Of a stretch of 64,000 nt of DNA, positions 32,505-41,289 are shown one piece after another. The stretch comes from Paraburkholderia bannensis NBRC 103871. Its GTDB lineage: Bacteria > Pseudomonadota > Gammaproteobacteria > Burkholderiales > Burkholderiaceae. The stretch lies in the NCBI RefSeq assembly GCF_000685015.1, contig NZ_BAYA01000031.1, positions 1 through 64,000 of the forward strand, in the 5' to 3' direction. Under the pieces are notes generated by a model. It had not been told where the DNA came from and made no database searches. It was given only the letters and a program-made list of their open reading frames with translations. Every line of letters begins with the position of its first letter. Position 1 is the stretch's first letter. Position numbers and translations under genes: made by a program.

Positions 32505-34521
32505 GATCCGTGCCGATCTACGCAGCGAAGTCGCGGGCGACGTCAACGCGCCGCGGCCGCGCGAAATCCTGCGCCTGCTCGCGCCGTTTCCAGGCCGCGC
32601 GTCGATCGTCACGCGCATCGCGCTGATCTGTGCGCTCACGGTACTCGTCGCCAGCGCTTACGGCACGCCCGAAGCCGCGACGTCGGCGTATATCGTGTTC
32701 TTTCTGAACCGGCCGGATCGCGTCACCAGCATCGTCATGTCCAGCGCGCTGTTTCTGCTCGTCACGGCGATCATCGGCATTGTGATGGTGTTCGCGATCT
32801 TCTCCATCGACGTGCCCGCGCTGCGCGTCGGCTGCATGGCGCTGCTTTCGTTCGGATTGCTATTCGTTACGTCGGCGAGCAAATTGCGGCCAGTTGGCGC
32901 GATTGTGGCGATGATCGTCGGGTTCGGGCTGGACGAGCTGGGGCTCGCACCAGTCGGCGAAGCGGCCACGCGCGGGCTGCTCTATGCGTGGCTGTTCGTG
33001 GCGATTCCGATTGGCCTGGCAATCGTCGTGAACCTGCTGATCGGGCCGTCGCCGCGGCGACTGGCTTCGGCGAAACTCGCGGGCCGCTTGAAACTTGCCG
33101 CCGTCTGTTTGACGGACGCTGCAAGCGCAGCTCAACGCGCTGCCTTCGAAGCCGCTTTGCGCGAAGGCGATCATCAGATCATGACGTGGCTGAAGATGGC
33201 GACGCTCGAAGGCACGTTGAAGCCTGTTGATGCCGCGGCGTTGCGCCAGGCGGCTAATTCAACGACCGCGATCCTCGTCGCGACGGATCTCGCCGCGAAC
33301 GAGCCCGGCGCGCGTTTGCCGCACGACGTTGCAGCGCCATTCGCCGACACCTTGATGCAGATGGCCGCGATGCTCGACGCGGGCGGCTATCCCGTGGACG
33401 TGGCCGCGCCCGCCGTCGATGCCCAAACGCTCGCGCCGCTTGCCGCTGTCGTCGTCGCCGATCTACGCGCGGCGCTTGAATATTTCGCGCTAGCGCCTGA
33501 AACACCGCCGCCTGCAAACGACACCCCCGCTCCGCACAAAGGCTTCTTCGACGCCGACGCCTTCACCAATCCCGACCACGTCCGCTACGCGCTCAAGACC
33601 ACGGCGGCGGCGATGTTCTGCTACCTGCTCTATCAGCAGCTCGACTGGCAGGGCATTCATACGTGCTTCATCACGTGCTACATGGTGTCGCTCGGCACGA
33701 CCGCCGAAACCGTCGAAAAACTCACGCTGCGCATCGCGGGCTGCCTGATCGGCGCGCTGCTGGGCACGGCGGCAATCGTGTTCGTAACGCCGGCGCTGAC
33801 GTCGGCCGGGCAGCTGATGGCGCTTGTTTTCGTGGGCGCGTGGCTGGCCGGTTGGGTCGCGATGGGTTCGCCGCGCATCGCCTATGCGGGCATGCAGATC
33901 GCCTTCGCGTTTTTCCTGTGCGTGATCCAGGGCGCGGCGCCCGCGTTCGACCTGACGCTCGCGCGCGACCGTGCAATCGGCATCCTGATCGGCAATATGG
34001 TGGTCTATCTGGTGTTCACGCGCGTGTGGCCGGTGAGCATCGCGGGCAGTATCGATACGGCGCTCGCGAAGCTGGTCGCGCAGTGGACGCGCATCGCCCA
34101 CGCCAGCGACGCCGCCACGCGCCGCGCGCTTGCCGCCGGAGCTTTGGCGGAGTACGGCGGGTTGCGTCAGAACCTGGGCCTGATCCACTACGAGCCTTCG
34201 TGGGTGCGCCCCGCGCCCGCATGGATCGCCAGCCGACGACGCGCGCTTGCCGAACTCAGCGCACTGGAAGCCCCGCTTTTCCTCGCGGCAGGACGCGCGG
34301 GCGTGGAAGGCGAAGCGCGCCTCGACGATCTTGCGCGGCAGCTTGCGCCTGCCAGCGAGGCCCAAGCGCGAACCGGGACGCCATCGAACGCAACTTCCAC
34401 CGATCCCGGCGTGAACGCATTGCTCGACCTCATCGCGCAACGCTACGCGCGCATTCCCGCCATCCACCCGCCAGCCCAGCCTGCCACGCCCAAGGAGACG
34501 CCGACCGATGCGCGCCCCTGA
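32485..34521 (+). CDS. mdtO: FUSC-family inner-membrane efflux protein, MdtO/AaeB-like
   Basis: The 678-residue protein has two clusters of membrane helices (about 45-195 and 360-515) separated by a soluble region, as in fusaric-acid-resistance/aromatic-acid exporters (AaeB, MdtO). Helix text includes LICALTVLVASAYGTPEAATSAYIVFF near the N-terminus and ALKTTAAAMFCYLLYQ in the second half. The predicted role is export of aromatic acids or drugs across the inner membrane, with the adaptor and outer-membrane factor completing the path. It overlaps its neighbours by 20 and 14 bases. Confidence 0.85.
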   Translation: MASPAAEIRADLRSEVAGDVNAPRPREILRLLAPFPGRASIVTRIALICALTVLVASAYGTPEAATSAYIVFFLNRPDRVTSIVMSSALFLLVTAIIGIVMVFAIFSIDVPALRVGCMALLSFGLLFVTSASKLRPVGAIVAMIVGFGLDELGLAPVGEAATRGLLYAWLFVAIPIGLAIVVNLLIGPSPRRLASAKLAGRLKLAAVCLTDAASAAQRAAFEAALREGDHQIMTWLKMATLEGTLKPVDAAALRQAANSTTAILVATDLAANEPGARLPHDVAAPFADTLMQMAAMLDAGGYPVDVAAPAVDAQTLAPLAAVVVADLRAALEYFALAPETPPPANDTPAPHKGFFDADAFTNPDHVRYALKTTAAAMFCYLLYQQLDWQGIHTCFITCYMVSLGTTAETVEKLTLRIAGCLIGALLGTAAIVFVTPALTSAGQLMALVFVGAWLAGWVAMGSPRIAYAGMQIAFAFFLCVIQGAAPAFDLTLARDRAIGILIGNMVVYLVFTRVWPVSIAGSIDTALAKLVAQWTRIAHASDAATRRALAAGALAEYGGLRQNLGLIHYEPSWVRPAPAWIASRRRALAELSALEAPLFLAAGRAGVEGEARLDDLARQLAPASEAQARTGTPSNATSTDPGVNALLDLIAQRYARIPAIHPPAQPATPKETPTDARP

Positions 34522-36112
34522 ACCGACGACGCCGCATTCGCTCCCATTGGCCGCCGTGTTGGCCCTTGCCGTCGCCGTGAGCGGACTCGCCGGATGCGCC
34601 ACGTCCTCGCTCGATCTCGCGCCGCCCGCCGCCGACCGTCCCTGGCAGCCTCAAACCGATAGCGCGGGCAACCTCGTGCCGGGGCCGTCGCTTCATATCG
34701 CGGATACCGATGGCGATGCCAAGCGCGCAGGCTACACCTTGCCGCGCAGCGCAACGCTTTCGCATATCGAACCCGCCGCCGCGCTCGACGCCAACCACGC
34801 GTACACCCTGCCCGAACTCATCGATATCGCGGAGTCCGCCAATCCGCTCACGCGCGTCGCCTGGAACGACGCACGCAACGCCGCGCTCGCGGCGGGCATA
34901 GCAAAAACCGCGTACCTGCCACAGCTCACCGCGACCGCGATGGGCGGCTACCAGGCGTCCAGCGGCTCGACCACGACCCTGCTTGGCAACACGTCCACGA
35001 GTTCGGAGATTCACGGCACGGTGTCGGTGCTCTCGCTGCAATGGCTGCTGTTCGATTTCGGCGGGCGGCGCGCACGCGTCGATGCCGCGAACCAGATATC
35101 GCTCGCCGCGAACATCGCGTTCACCGCCGTCCATCAGCAGGTGATTCACGACGTCAGCGTCGCGTACTACACCTACGCCGCCGCAGCGGCGCGCGCGCAC
35201 ACGACGCAGCAGGCGCTCGACAACGCCGATGGCATTCTCGCCGCCGCACGCGCGCGCCTCAAGCAAGGCGTGGGCACCGTGGTCGAACTCGCCCAGGCCA
35301 CGCAGAACCGCGCCCAGGCCAACCTCGCCAAAGTGCAGGCCGACGGCATGGCGAGCGACAGTTACCTGAACCTGGTATCGGCGCTTGGCATTTCGCCGTT
35401 GTCGAAGCCGACCATCGCCGCGTTGCCGCCGCGCACGCTCTCGCCCGCGCTGCATCAGCCGGTCGAGCAGATCGTCGCGGACGCCATCGCGCGCCGCCCC
35501 GACGTGCAGAGCGCCTACGCGCTCGAACAGGCCAACCAGGCGAAGATTCGCGCCGCCGAAGCCGCATTCATGCCGAAGGTGTTTCTCTCCGCATCGGCGG
35601 CCTATGGCACGGGTACGACCGCAATCACGGCGATCCCGCCCGTCGGCGACCAGGCGGCCACGGTGAACCTGAACGGCAGCCGCCGCAGCGGCAGCATCTT
35701 CCTGGGCGTGACGATCCCGCTCTACGACGGCGGCCTGCGCTCCGCCGTGCTGATGCAGGCGCGCAACGACGCGGACAGCGCCGCCGCGAAATCGACCCAC
35801 ACGCGCGACGAAGCCGTGCGCCAGATCGTCTCCGCGCAGAACACGCTCGCCACGAGCCTGGCCGCGAACGGCGCGGCGAAGGCGCTGCTCGACGCCACGC
35901 AGACGACTTACGATGCGGCGTTCGCGGCGTACCGGCACGGCGTCGGCTCGATTGCCGATGCGCTGCTTGCGCAGAACCAGTTGCTCGCCGCGCAGAACGC
36001 CTATGCGGACAGCTACAGCGCCGCGCTGGCCGCCGCCGCGACGCTGGCGCTGGCGACCGGAGAAATCGGCGCCGCCCCACCGGACGGCAGCGCCGCCTGG
36101 CAGGGCGATTGA
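34508..36112 (+). CDS. mdtP: TolC/OprM-type outer-membrane factor, MdtP-like lipoprotein
   Basis: The 534-residue protein begins with a lipoprotein signal (AVLALAVAVSGLAGC, Cys near 34) and contains two outer-membrane-efflux repeats rich in long helices, with the typical DFGGRRARVDAANQ and IPLYDGGLRSAVLMQARNDADSA turns. It forms the trimeric channel of the system. It is unusually large beside MdtP because of a roughly 60-residue N-terminal linker after the lipobox. It is the last gene of the operon and converges on a DUF4148 gene 18 bases away. Confidence 0.85.
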   Translation: MRAPEPTTPHSLPLAAVLALAVAVSGLAGCATSSLDLAPPAADRPWQPQTDSAGNLVPGPSLHIADTDGDAKRAGYTLPRSATLSHIEPAAALDANHAYTLPELIDIAESANPLTRVAWNDARNAALAAGIAKTAYLPQLTATAMGGYQASSGSTTTLLGNTSTSSEIHGTVSVLSLQWLLFDFGGRRARVDAANQISLAANIAFTAVHQQVIHDVSVAYYTYAAAAARAHTTQQALDNADGILAAARARLKQGVGTVVELAQATQNRAQANLAKVQADGMASDSYLNLVSALGISPLSKPTIAALPPRTLSPALHQPVEQIVADAIARRPDVQSAYALEQANQAKIRAAEAAFMPKVFLSASAAYGTGTTAITAIPPVGDQAATVNLNGSRRSGSIFLGVTIPLYDGGLRSAVLMQARNDADSAAAKSTHTRDEAVRQIVSAQNTLATSLAANGAAKALLDATQTTYDAAFAAYRHGVGSIADALLAQNQLLAAQNAYADSYSAALAAAATLALATGEIGAAPPDGSAAWQGD

Positions 36113-36130
36113 GTCGCAACGGCCGCTCGC

Positions 36131-36466
36131 TTACGAGTGCGCGTAGATCGGCTCCAGGCCCACGACGTCGTTCTGCGCATTGTCGGATGCGCCGCGCACC
36201 GCGCGCACGCCCGTCGCCGAGCTGCCGTTCGAACCTGCGCCATACGCCGAGTTCGCCGCGTGGTTCTGCGCATCGACACGCGCCTGGGCAGCTTGCAGGT
36301 TCTGCGGGTACTGCGTGTAATCGGCCGCCGGGTTGTAGCCCGCCTTTTCCAGTTGCACGAGTTCGGCGCGAACCTGGGCGCGGGTGACCGGCTCGTTCGA
36401 TTGAGCGAACGACACGGCGGGAACGGCGACGGCAACAGCGACGAGCAGCGTTTGAACGAGTTTCAT
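36131..36466 (-). CDS. DUF4148-domain exported protein
   Basis: The 111-residue protein has a signal peptide (LLVAVAVAVPAVSFA) and then the DUF4148 segment PVTRAQVRAELVQLEKAGYNPAADYTQYPQNLQAAQARV, a short periplasmic domain common in Burkholderiales and of unknown function. The tail is Asn/Ala/Gly-rich. A GGAG site precedes the ATG. It is transcribed alone, converging with the MdtP-like gene. Confidence 0.85.
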   Translation of the reverse strand: MKLVQTLLVAVAVAVPAVSFAQSNEPVTRAQVRAELVQLEKAGYNPAADYTQYPQNLQAAQARVDAQNHAANSAYGAGSNGSSATGVRAVRGASDNAQNDVVGLEPIYAHS

Positions 36467-36707
36467 GGCTTTTCTCCAGCGGATTAAGTAGGGATTCGTC
36501 GATCCAGCCGGCTGCTTGCGCTTTCGCTTTCGTTCCTGCTTTCGCGCTGCAGCTGACTGGCTTGGGTGTATTTGAACGCCCAGACGTATCCCGCTTGTGT
36601 CCGCTCACTGCCCTTCCTGCAAGCCAGCGTGTCTGTGTACGCGTCAGATACACGGCGATACAAAAATGGCCGCCGCGAGCCCGCGCGCGGGGCGCTGCGA
36701 CCCCACA

Positions 36708-36726
36708 TTTCAAATTCGTAATCCAG
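36708..36726 (+). promoter_or_regulatory. Candidate response-regulator box upstream of the RND operon
   Basis: TTTCAAATTCGTAATCCAG lies 105 bases before the RND permease ATG. Its 13-base core CAAATTCGTAATC recurs exactly at 45467-45479 upstream of a small exported protein. Both loci flank the heavy-metal-type two-component genes, so it is a plausible binding half-site. The gap 36467-36830 has no other feature. Confidence 0.4.
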
Positions 36727-36830
36727 CGGTCAGGCTCCGGCAAAGCCCCGCCCCGCACACTGCGAACCTCCATACCGTCGCGCTTCGGTTGCACGAAAAA
36801 CGCGCGACTTCACGCTCATACAGGTTCGTC

Positions 36831-39800
36831 ATGTGGATTGTCCGGCTCGCCCTGCGCCGTCCCTATACCTTCGCCGTGCTCGCGATTCTCATTCTGATCG
36901 CGGGCCCGCTCGCGATCCTGCGCACGCCGACCGACATCTTTCCTAACATCGACATTCCGGTCGTCAGCATCGTCTGGTCGTACAACGGCTTTTCGGCGCA
37001 GGACATGGCGCAGCGCATCACATCGAACTACGAGCGCGCGCTGACCTCGGACGTCGACGATATCGAGCACATCGAGTCGCAGTCGCTCAACGGCGTGTCG
37101 GTCATCAAGGTGTTCTTCCATCCGGGCGCGGACATCAACCGCGCCATCGCGCAGGCCGCCAGCAATTCGGCGTCGATCCTGCGCGTGCTGCCGCCCGGCA
37201 CGCTGCCGCCGAACATCATCACGTACAACGCCTCGACGGTGCCGATCCTGCAACTGGGCCTGTCCAGCGCGACGCTCGCCGAGCAGCAGCTCTACGACCT
37301 GGGCAACAGCTTTATCCGCACCCAGCTCGCGACCGTGCAGGGCGCGTCGGTGCCGCTGCCGTTCGGCGGCAAGGTGCGCCAGATCGTCGTCGATATCGAC
37401 CCGCACGCGCTGCAGGCGAAGGGGCTCGCGCCGCTCGACGTGGTCAACGCCATCAACGCGCAGAACCTCATCCTGCCGGGCGGCACCGCGAAGATCGGCG
37501 CGCGTGAATACAACGTGCAGATGAACGGCAGCACGGACAGCATCGCCGCGCTCAACAACCTGCCCGTCAAGACCGTGAACGGCAGCGTGGTCTATGTGCG
37601 CGACGTCGCTCACGTGCGCGACGGCTACGCGCCGCAAACCAATATCGTGCGCAGCAACGGCAAGCGCGCGGCGCTGCTCACCGTCGAGAAGACCGGCAAC
37701 ACCTCCACGCTGTCGATCATCAGCCAGGTCAAGTCGCTGCTGCCGCATATCGCGGCGGGCCTGCCGAAAGCGCTCACGATCACGCCGCTGGGCGACCAGT
37801 CCGTGTTCGTGAAGTCGGCGATCAGCGGCGTGGTGCGCGAGGCGATCATTGCCGCCTGCCTCACCGCGCTCATGATCCTGCTGTTCCTCGGCAGCTGGCG
37901 CGCGACGCTCATCATCGCCGTGTCGATTCCGCTGGCCGTGCTCACGTCGATCCTCGCGCTCTCCGCGCTCGGCCAGACCATCAACATCATGACGCTGGGC
38001 GGACTCGCGCTGGCCGTCGGCATACTCGTTGACGACGCAACGGTCGCGATCGAGAACATCACGCATCACCTCGAAAACGGCGAGCCGCTGTTCGACGCGA
38101 TCCTCAACGGCTCGGGCGAGATCGCCGTGCCGACCTTCGTGTCCACACTGTCCATCTGCATCGTGTTCGCACCGATGTTCCTGCTCACGGGCGTCGCGCA
38201 CTATCTGTTCGTGCCGATGGCCGAAGCGGTGATCTTCGCGATGTGCGCCTCGTACTTCTTCTCGCGCACGCTGGTGCCCACGCTCGCGCTCTATCTGCTC
38301 AAGCCGCGCGCCCCCGCCACGCGCCCCGCGAACGCGCTGGTGGCGCGCATGCAGCGCCTGCAAGGCGCGTTCGAGGCGCGCTTTGAAGCGCTGCGCCACG
38401 GCTATCGCGCGACGCTTGCCGGCGCGATTGCCCAGCGCCGCCGCTTCGTGCCCGTGTTCCTTGCCTGCTGCGTGGCCTCGCTCGCGCTGCTGTTCTTCAC
38501 GGGCCGCGACTTTTTCCCGAGCGTCGATACCGGCGAAATCCGCCTGCATCTGCGCGCGCCCACCGGCACCCGCATCGAGCAGACCGCGCGCCTGACCGAC
38601 CAGGTGGAGGCGGCGATCCGCACGATCATTCCGGCGAACGAGCAAGGCGCGATACTCGACAACATCGGCGTGCCGGTGAGCGGCATCAACCTCACCTACG
38701 ATTCGTCCGATCCAGTAGGCGCGGGCGACGCCGACGTGATGATCTCGCTGAAGCCCGGCCATCGTCCGACGGCGCAGTACGTGAGCGAGTTGCGCAAGCA
38801 GTTGCCCAAGGCGTTCCCGGGCGTGAGCTTTGCGTTCCTGCCTGCGGACATCGTCAGCCAGATCCTCAACTTCGGCCTGCCTGCGCCGATCGATATTCAG
38901 ATCGTCGGCAACAAGCTGGCCGCGAACCGCGTCGTCGCCGACGACCTGCTCGCAAAGCTGCGCCACGTACGCGGCCTTGTCGATGCGCGCATCCAGCAGC
39001 CCGGCGACGCGCCCGCCATCAATATCGACGTCGATCGCACCAAGGCGATGCAGGCGGGCCTGCTGCAACGCGACGTCGCGCAGAACCTGCTGATCGCGCT
39101 CTCCGGCAGTTCGCAGACAACGCCGAACTTCTGGCTCGATCCGAAGAACGGCGTCAGCTATCCGCTGCTGGTGATGGTGCCGCAGTACGACGAAAACTCC
39201 TTGCAGGCGCTGGCGAATCTGCCTTTGAGCGGGTCGGTTGCTGCAAGCAATGCGGGCAAAGGTGCGCCGGTGCAGAACCTGCTTGGTTCGCTGGGCACCT
39301 TCACGCGCGCCACCCAGCAAGCCGTGGTATCGCACTACAACGTGCAGCCGGTGCTCGATATCTTCGGCTCGGTGCAGGGGCGCGATCTGGGCGCGGTCGC
39401 CAACGATGTCGCCAAGCTCGTGGACAGCGAAAAAGCCAAGCTGCCGCCCGGTTCGTCCATCGTCGTGCGCGGCCAGGTGCAGGCGATGCACGAAGCGTTC
39501 TCCGGACTCCTGAGCGGTCTCGTGTTCGCCATCGCGCTCGTCTATCTGCTGATGGTCGTGAATTTCCAGTCGTGGCTCGATCCGCTCGTGATCCTGAGCG
39601 GCCTGCCCGCCTCGCTCGCGGGCATTGTCTGGATGCTGTTCGCCACCGACACCACGCTCAGCGTGCCTGCGCTCACCGGGACGATCCTGTGCATCGGCAT
39701 CGCCACGGCCAACAGCATTCTCGTCGTCACCGCCGCGCGCGAGCGGCTCGCGCAGGGCGCGACGCCCTTCGAAGCCGCCGAACAGGCCGGTTTCACGCGC

Positions 39801-40082
39801 TTTCGCCCCGTCATGATGACGGCGCTCGCGATGTTGATTGGCATGTTGCCGATGGCACTCGGTCTCGGCGACGGCGGCGAGCAGAACGCGCCGCTCGGGC
39901 GCGCGGTGATTGGCGGGCTCGCGTGCGGGACGGTTTCGACGCTGCTGTTCGTGCCCGTGGTGTTCGCCATCGTGCATGGCTGGCTCGCGCGCCGCAAAGC
40001 GCGCAAGGCCGACCAGGAAAACACCATGCTGCAAGCTCCCGCCAACGAGCCCGCCAGCGAGCCTGCTGACGCCGGCCAGTAA
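36831..40082 (+). CDS. RND-family efflux permease
   Basis: The 1083-residue, twelve-helix inner-membrane antiporter has an N-terminus MWIVRLALRRPYTFAVLAILI, porter-domain text PTDIFPNIDIPVVSIVWSY and the helix-4 proton-relay acidic pair in GILVDDATVAIENI (near 400). In helix 10 the region GIATANSIL has Ala where AcrB has its relay Lys (SAKNAIL). ATG 36831 is chosen because it gives the standard RND start; 78 upstream codons in frame are unrelated to the family. It is followed by an adaptor and outer-membrane factor in one operon, with a two-component system converging from the other side. The substrate (drug, dye or solvent) is unknown; helix 4 lacks the residues typical of metal-exporting CusA/CzcA pumps as far as I can judge. 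Confidence 0.88.
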   Translation: MWIVRLALRRPYTFAVLAILILIAGPLAILRTPTDIFPNIDIPVVSIVWSYNGFSAQDMAQRITSNYERALTSDVDDIEHIESQSLNGVSVIKVFFHPGADINRAIAQAASNSASILRVLPPGTLPPNIITYNASTVPILQLGLSSATLAEQQLYDLGNSFIRTQLATVQGASVPLPFGGKVRQIVVDIDPHALQAKGLAPLDVVNAINAQNLILPGGTAKIGAREYNVQMNGSTDSIAALNNLPVKTVNGSVVYVRDVAHVRDGYAPQTNIVRSNGKRAALLTVEKTGNTSTLSIISQVKSLLPHIAAGLPKALTITPLGDQSVFVKSAISGVVREAIIAACLTALMILLFLGSWRATLIIAVSIPLAVLTSILALSALGQTINIMTLGGLALAVGILVDDATVAIENITHHLENGEPLFDAILNGSGEIAVPTFVSTLSICIVFAPMFLLTGVAHYLFVPMAEAVIFAMCASYFFSRTLVPTLALYLLKPRAPATRPANALVARMQRLQGAFEARFEALRHGYRATLAGAIAQRRRFVPVFLACCVASLALLFFTGRDFFPSVDTGEIRLHLRAPTGTRIEQTARLTDQVEAAIRTIIPANEQGAILDNIGVPVSGINLTYDSSDPVGAGDADVMISLKPGHRPTAQYVSELRKQLPKAFPGVSFAFLPADIVSQILNFGLPAPIDIQIVGNKLAANRVVADDLLAKLRHVRGLVDARIQQPGDAPAINIDVDRTKAMQAGLLQRDVAQNLLIALSGSSQTTPNFWLDPKNGVSYPLLVMVPQYDENSLQALANLPLSGSVAASNAGKGAPVQNLLGSLGTFTRATQQAVVSHYNVQPVLDIFGSVQGRDLGAVANDVAKLVDSEKAKLPPGSSIVVRGQVQAMHEAFSGLLSGLVFAIALVYLLMVVNFQSWLDPLVILSGLPASLAGIVWMLFATDTTLSVPALTGTILCIGIATANSILVVTAARERLAQGATPFEAAEQAGFTRFRPVMMTALAMLIGMLPMALGLGDGGEQNAPLGRAVIGGLACGTVSTLLFVPVVFAIVHGWLARRKARKADQENTMLQAPANEPASEPADAGQ

Positions 40083-40116
40083 CGCATTCCGATTTCGCGG
40101 ACTTCCTCTACCGATC

Positions 40117-41289
40117 ATGACCGACCTCGACCAACACCCCGCGCCGCGCCGCAAGGCGGTTTTCGCGCTTGCCGCGCTCGCTGTCGCGCTGCTCACCGCG
40201 GGCATCGTGCCGCGCCTCTACGCCAGCCGCGCGCTCGCGGCGCAAACCGCGTCGCAAAGCACGCTCACGGTGTCGGTGGTGCAGCCGAAACCCGCGCCCG
40301 CGAGCGAAGACCTCGTGCTGCCAGGCGCGGCCACGCCCTTCGCCGATGCCGCGATCTTCGCGCGCACGAGCGGCTATATCGCGCACTGGTACACGGATAT
40401 CGGCACGCACGTAAAGGCCGGCCAGGTGCTCGCGGACATCGCCGCGCCCGATCTGGACGCGCAGCTGCGCGCCGCGCGCGCCGACGAAGCCTCGGCGCAG
40501 GCCGCTTACACGTACGCGAAAACCACGGCGCAGCGCTGGCAAACGATGCTCGCGAGCCAGTCGGTCGCGCAGCAGGACGCCGATGCGAAAGTCAGCGACA
40601 TGCAGACGAAACAGGCCGCGCTGGCGGCGGCGCAGGCCAATGTCGCGCGCCTCGTGGAACTGGTCTCGTATGAGAAGGTGACCGCGCCGTTCGACGGCGT
40701 GGTGACGGCGCGCGACGTGGACGTGGGCGCGCTGGTGACGGCGGGCGGCACGCCAGGTTCGCCGTCCGCCGCCAACGAACTGTTCCATCTTTCGCAGACG
40801 CAGACCTTGCGCGTCTTCGTCGATGTGCCCCAGGACGACGCCGCGGGTATCACGCCCGCGACCGAAGCCTGGTTGACGACGCAACAATATCCGGGCCGCC
40901 GCTTCAACGCGCGCGTGGCGCGCAGCGCGGGCGCGCTCGATCCGGCGAGCCGCACGTTGCGCGTGGAAATCGACGTCGACAATACGGACGGCGCACTGCT
41001 GCCGGGCGGCTATGTGCAGGCGCATCTTGCGCTCAAGACCACGACGCCCGCGCTCGACGTGCCGGTGACGGCGCTGCTGTTCCGGCCCGACGGCGTCTCC
41101 GTGGCGACGGTGGATGCGACCGGCAAGGTGCTGCTCAAGCCGGTGCATCTGGGCCGCGACTTCGGCACGCATGTGGAAGTGACGTCGGGCATCGCCGCGA
41201 ACGATCGCGTGATAGACAATCCCGGCGACAGCATCAGCAACGGCGAAGCCGTGAGCATCGCGCAGACAGCAAAGGCGGCACAGTCATGA
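40117..41289 (+). CDS. RND periplasmic adaptor (membrane fusion protein)
   Basis: The 390-residue protein has an N-terminal membrane anchor (about 15-34), then a lipoyl half-motif (GYIAHWYTDIGTHVKAGQVLADI), a coiled-coil hairpin with DADAKVSDMQTKQAALAAAQANV (about 150-185) and KVTAPFDGVVTARDVDVGALV, and a membrane-proximal barrel (LLPGGYVQAHL, VPVTALLFRPDG). It bridges permease and outer-membrane channel. It starts 34 bases after the permease and overlaps the next gene by four bases (ATGA). Confidence 0.9.
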   Translation: MTDLDQHPAPRRKAVFALAALAVALLTAGIVPRLYASRALAAQTASQSTLTVSVVQPKPAPASEDLVLPGAATPFADAAIFARTSGYIAHWYTDIGTHVKAGQVLADIAAPDLDAQLRAARADEASAQAAYTYAKTTAQRWQTMLASQSVAQQDADAKVSDMQTKQAALAAAQANVARLVELVSYEKVTAPFDGVVTARDVDVGALVTAGGTPGSPSAANELFHLSQTQTLRVFVDVPQDDAAGITPATEAWLTTQQYPGRRFNARVARSAGALDPASRTLRVEIDVDNTDGALLPGGYVQAHLALKTTTPALDVPVTALLFRPDGVSVATVDATGKVLLKPVHLGRDFGTHVEVTSGIAANDRVIDNPGDSISNGEAVSIAQTAKAAQS

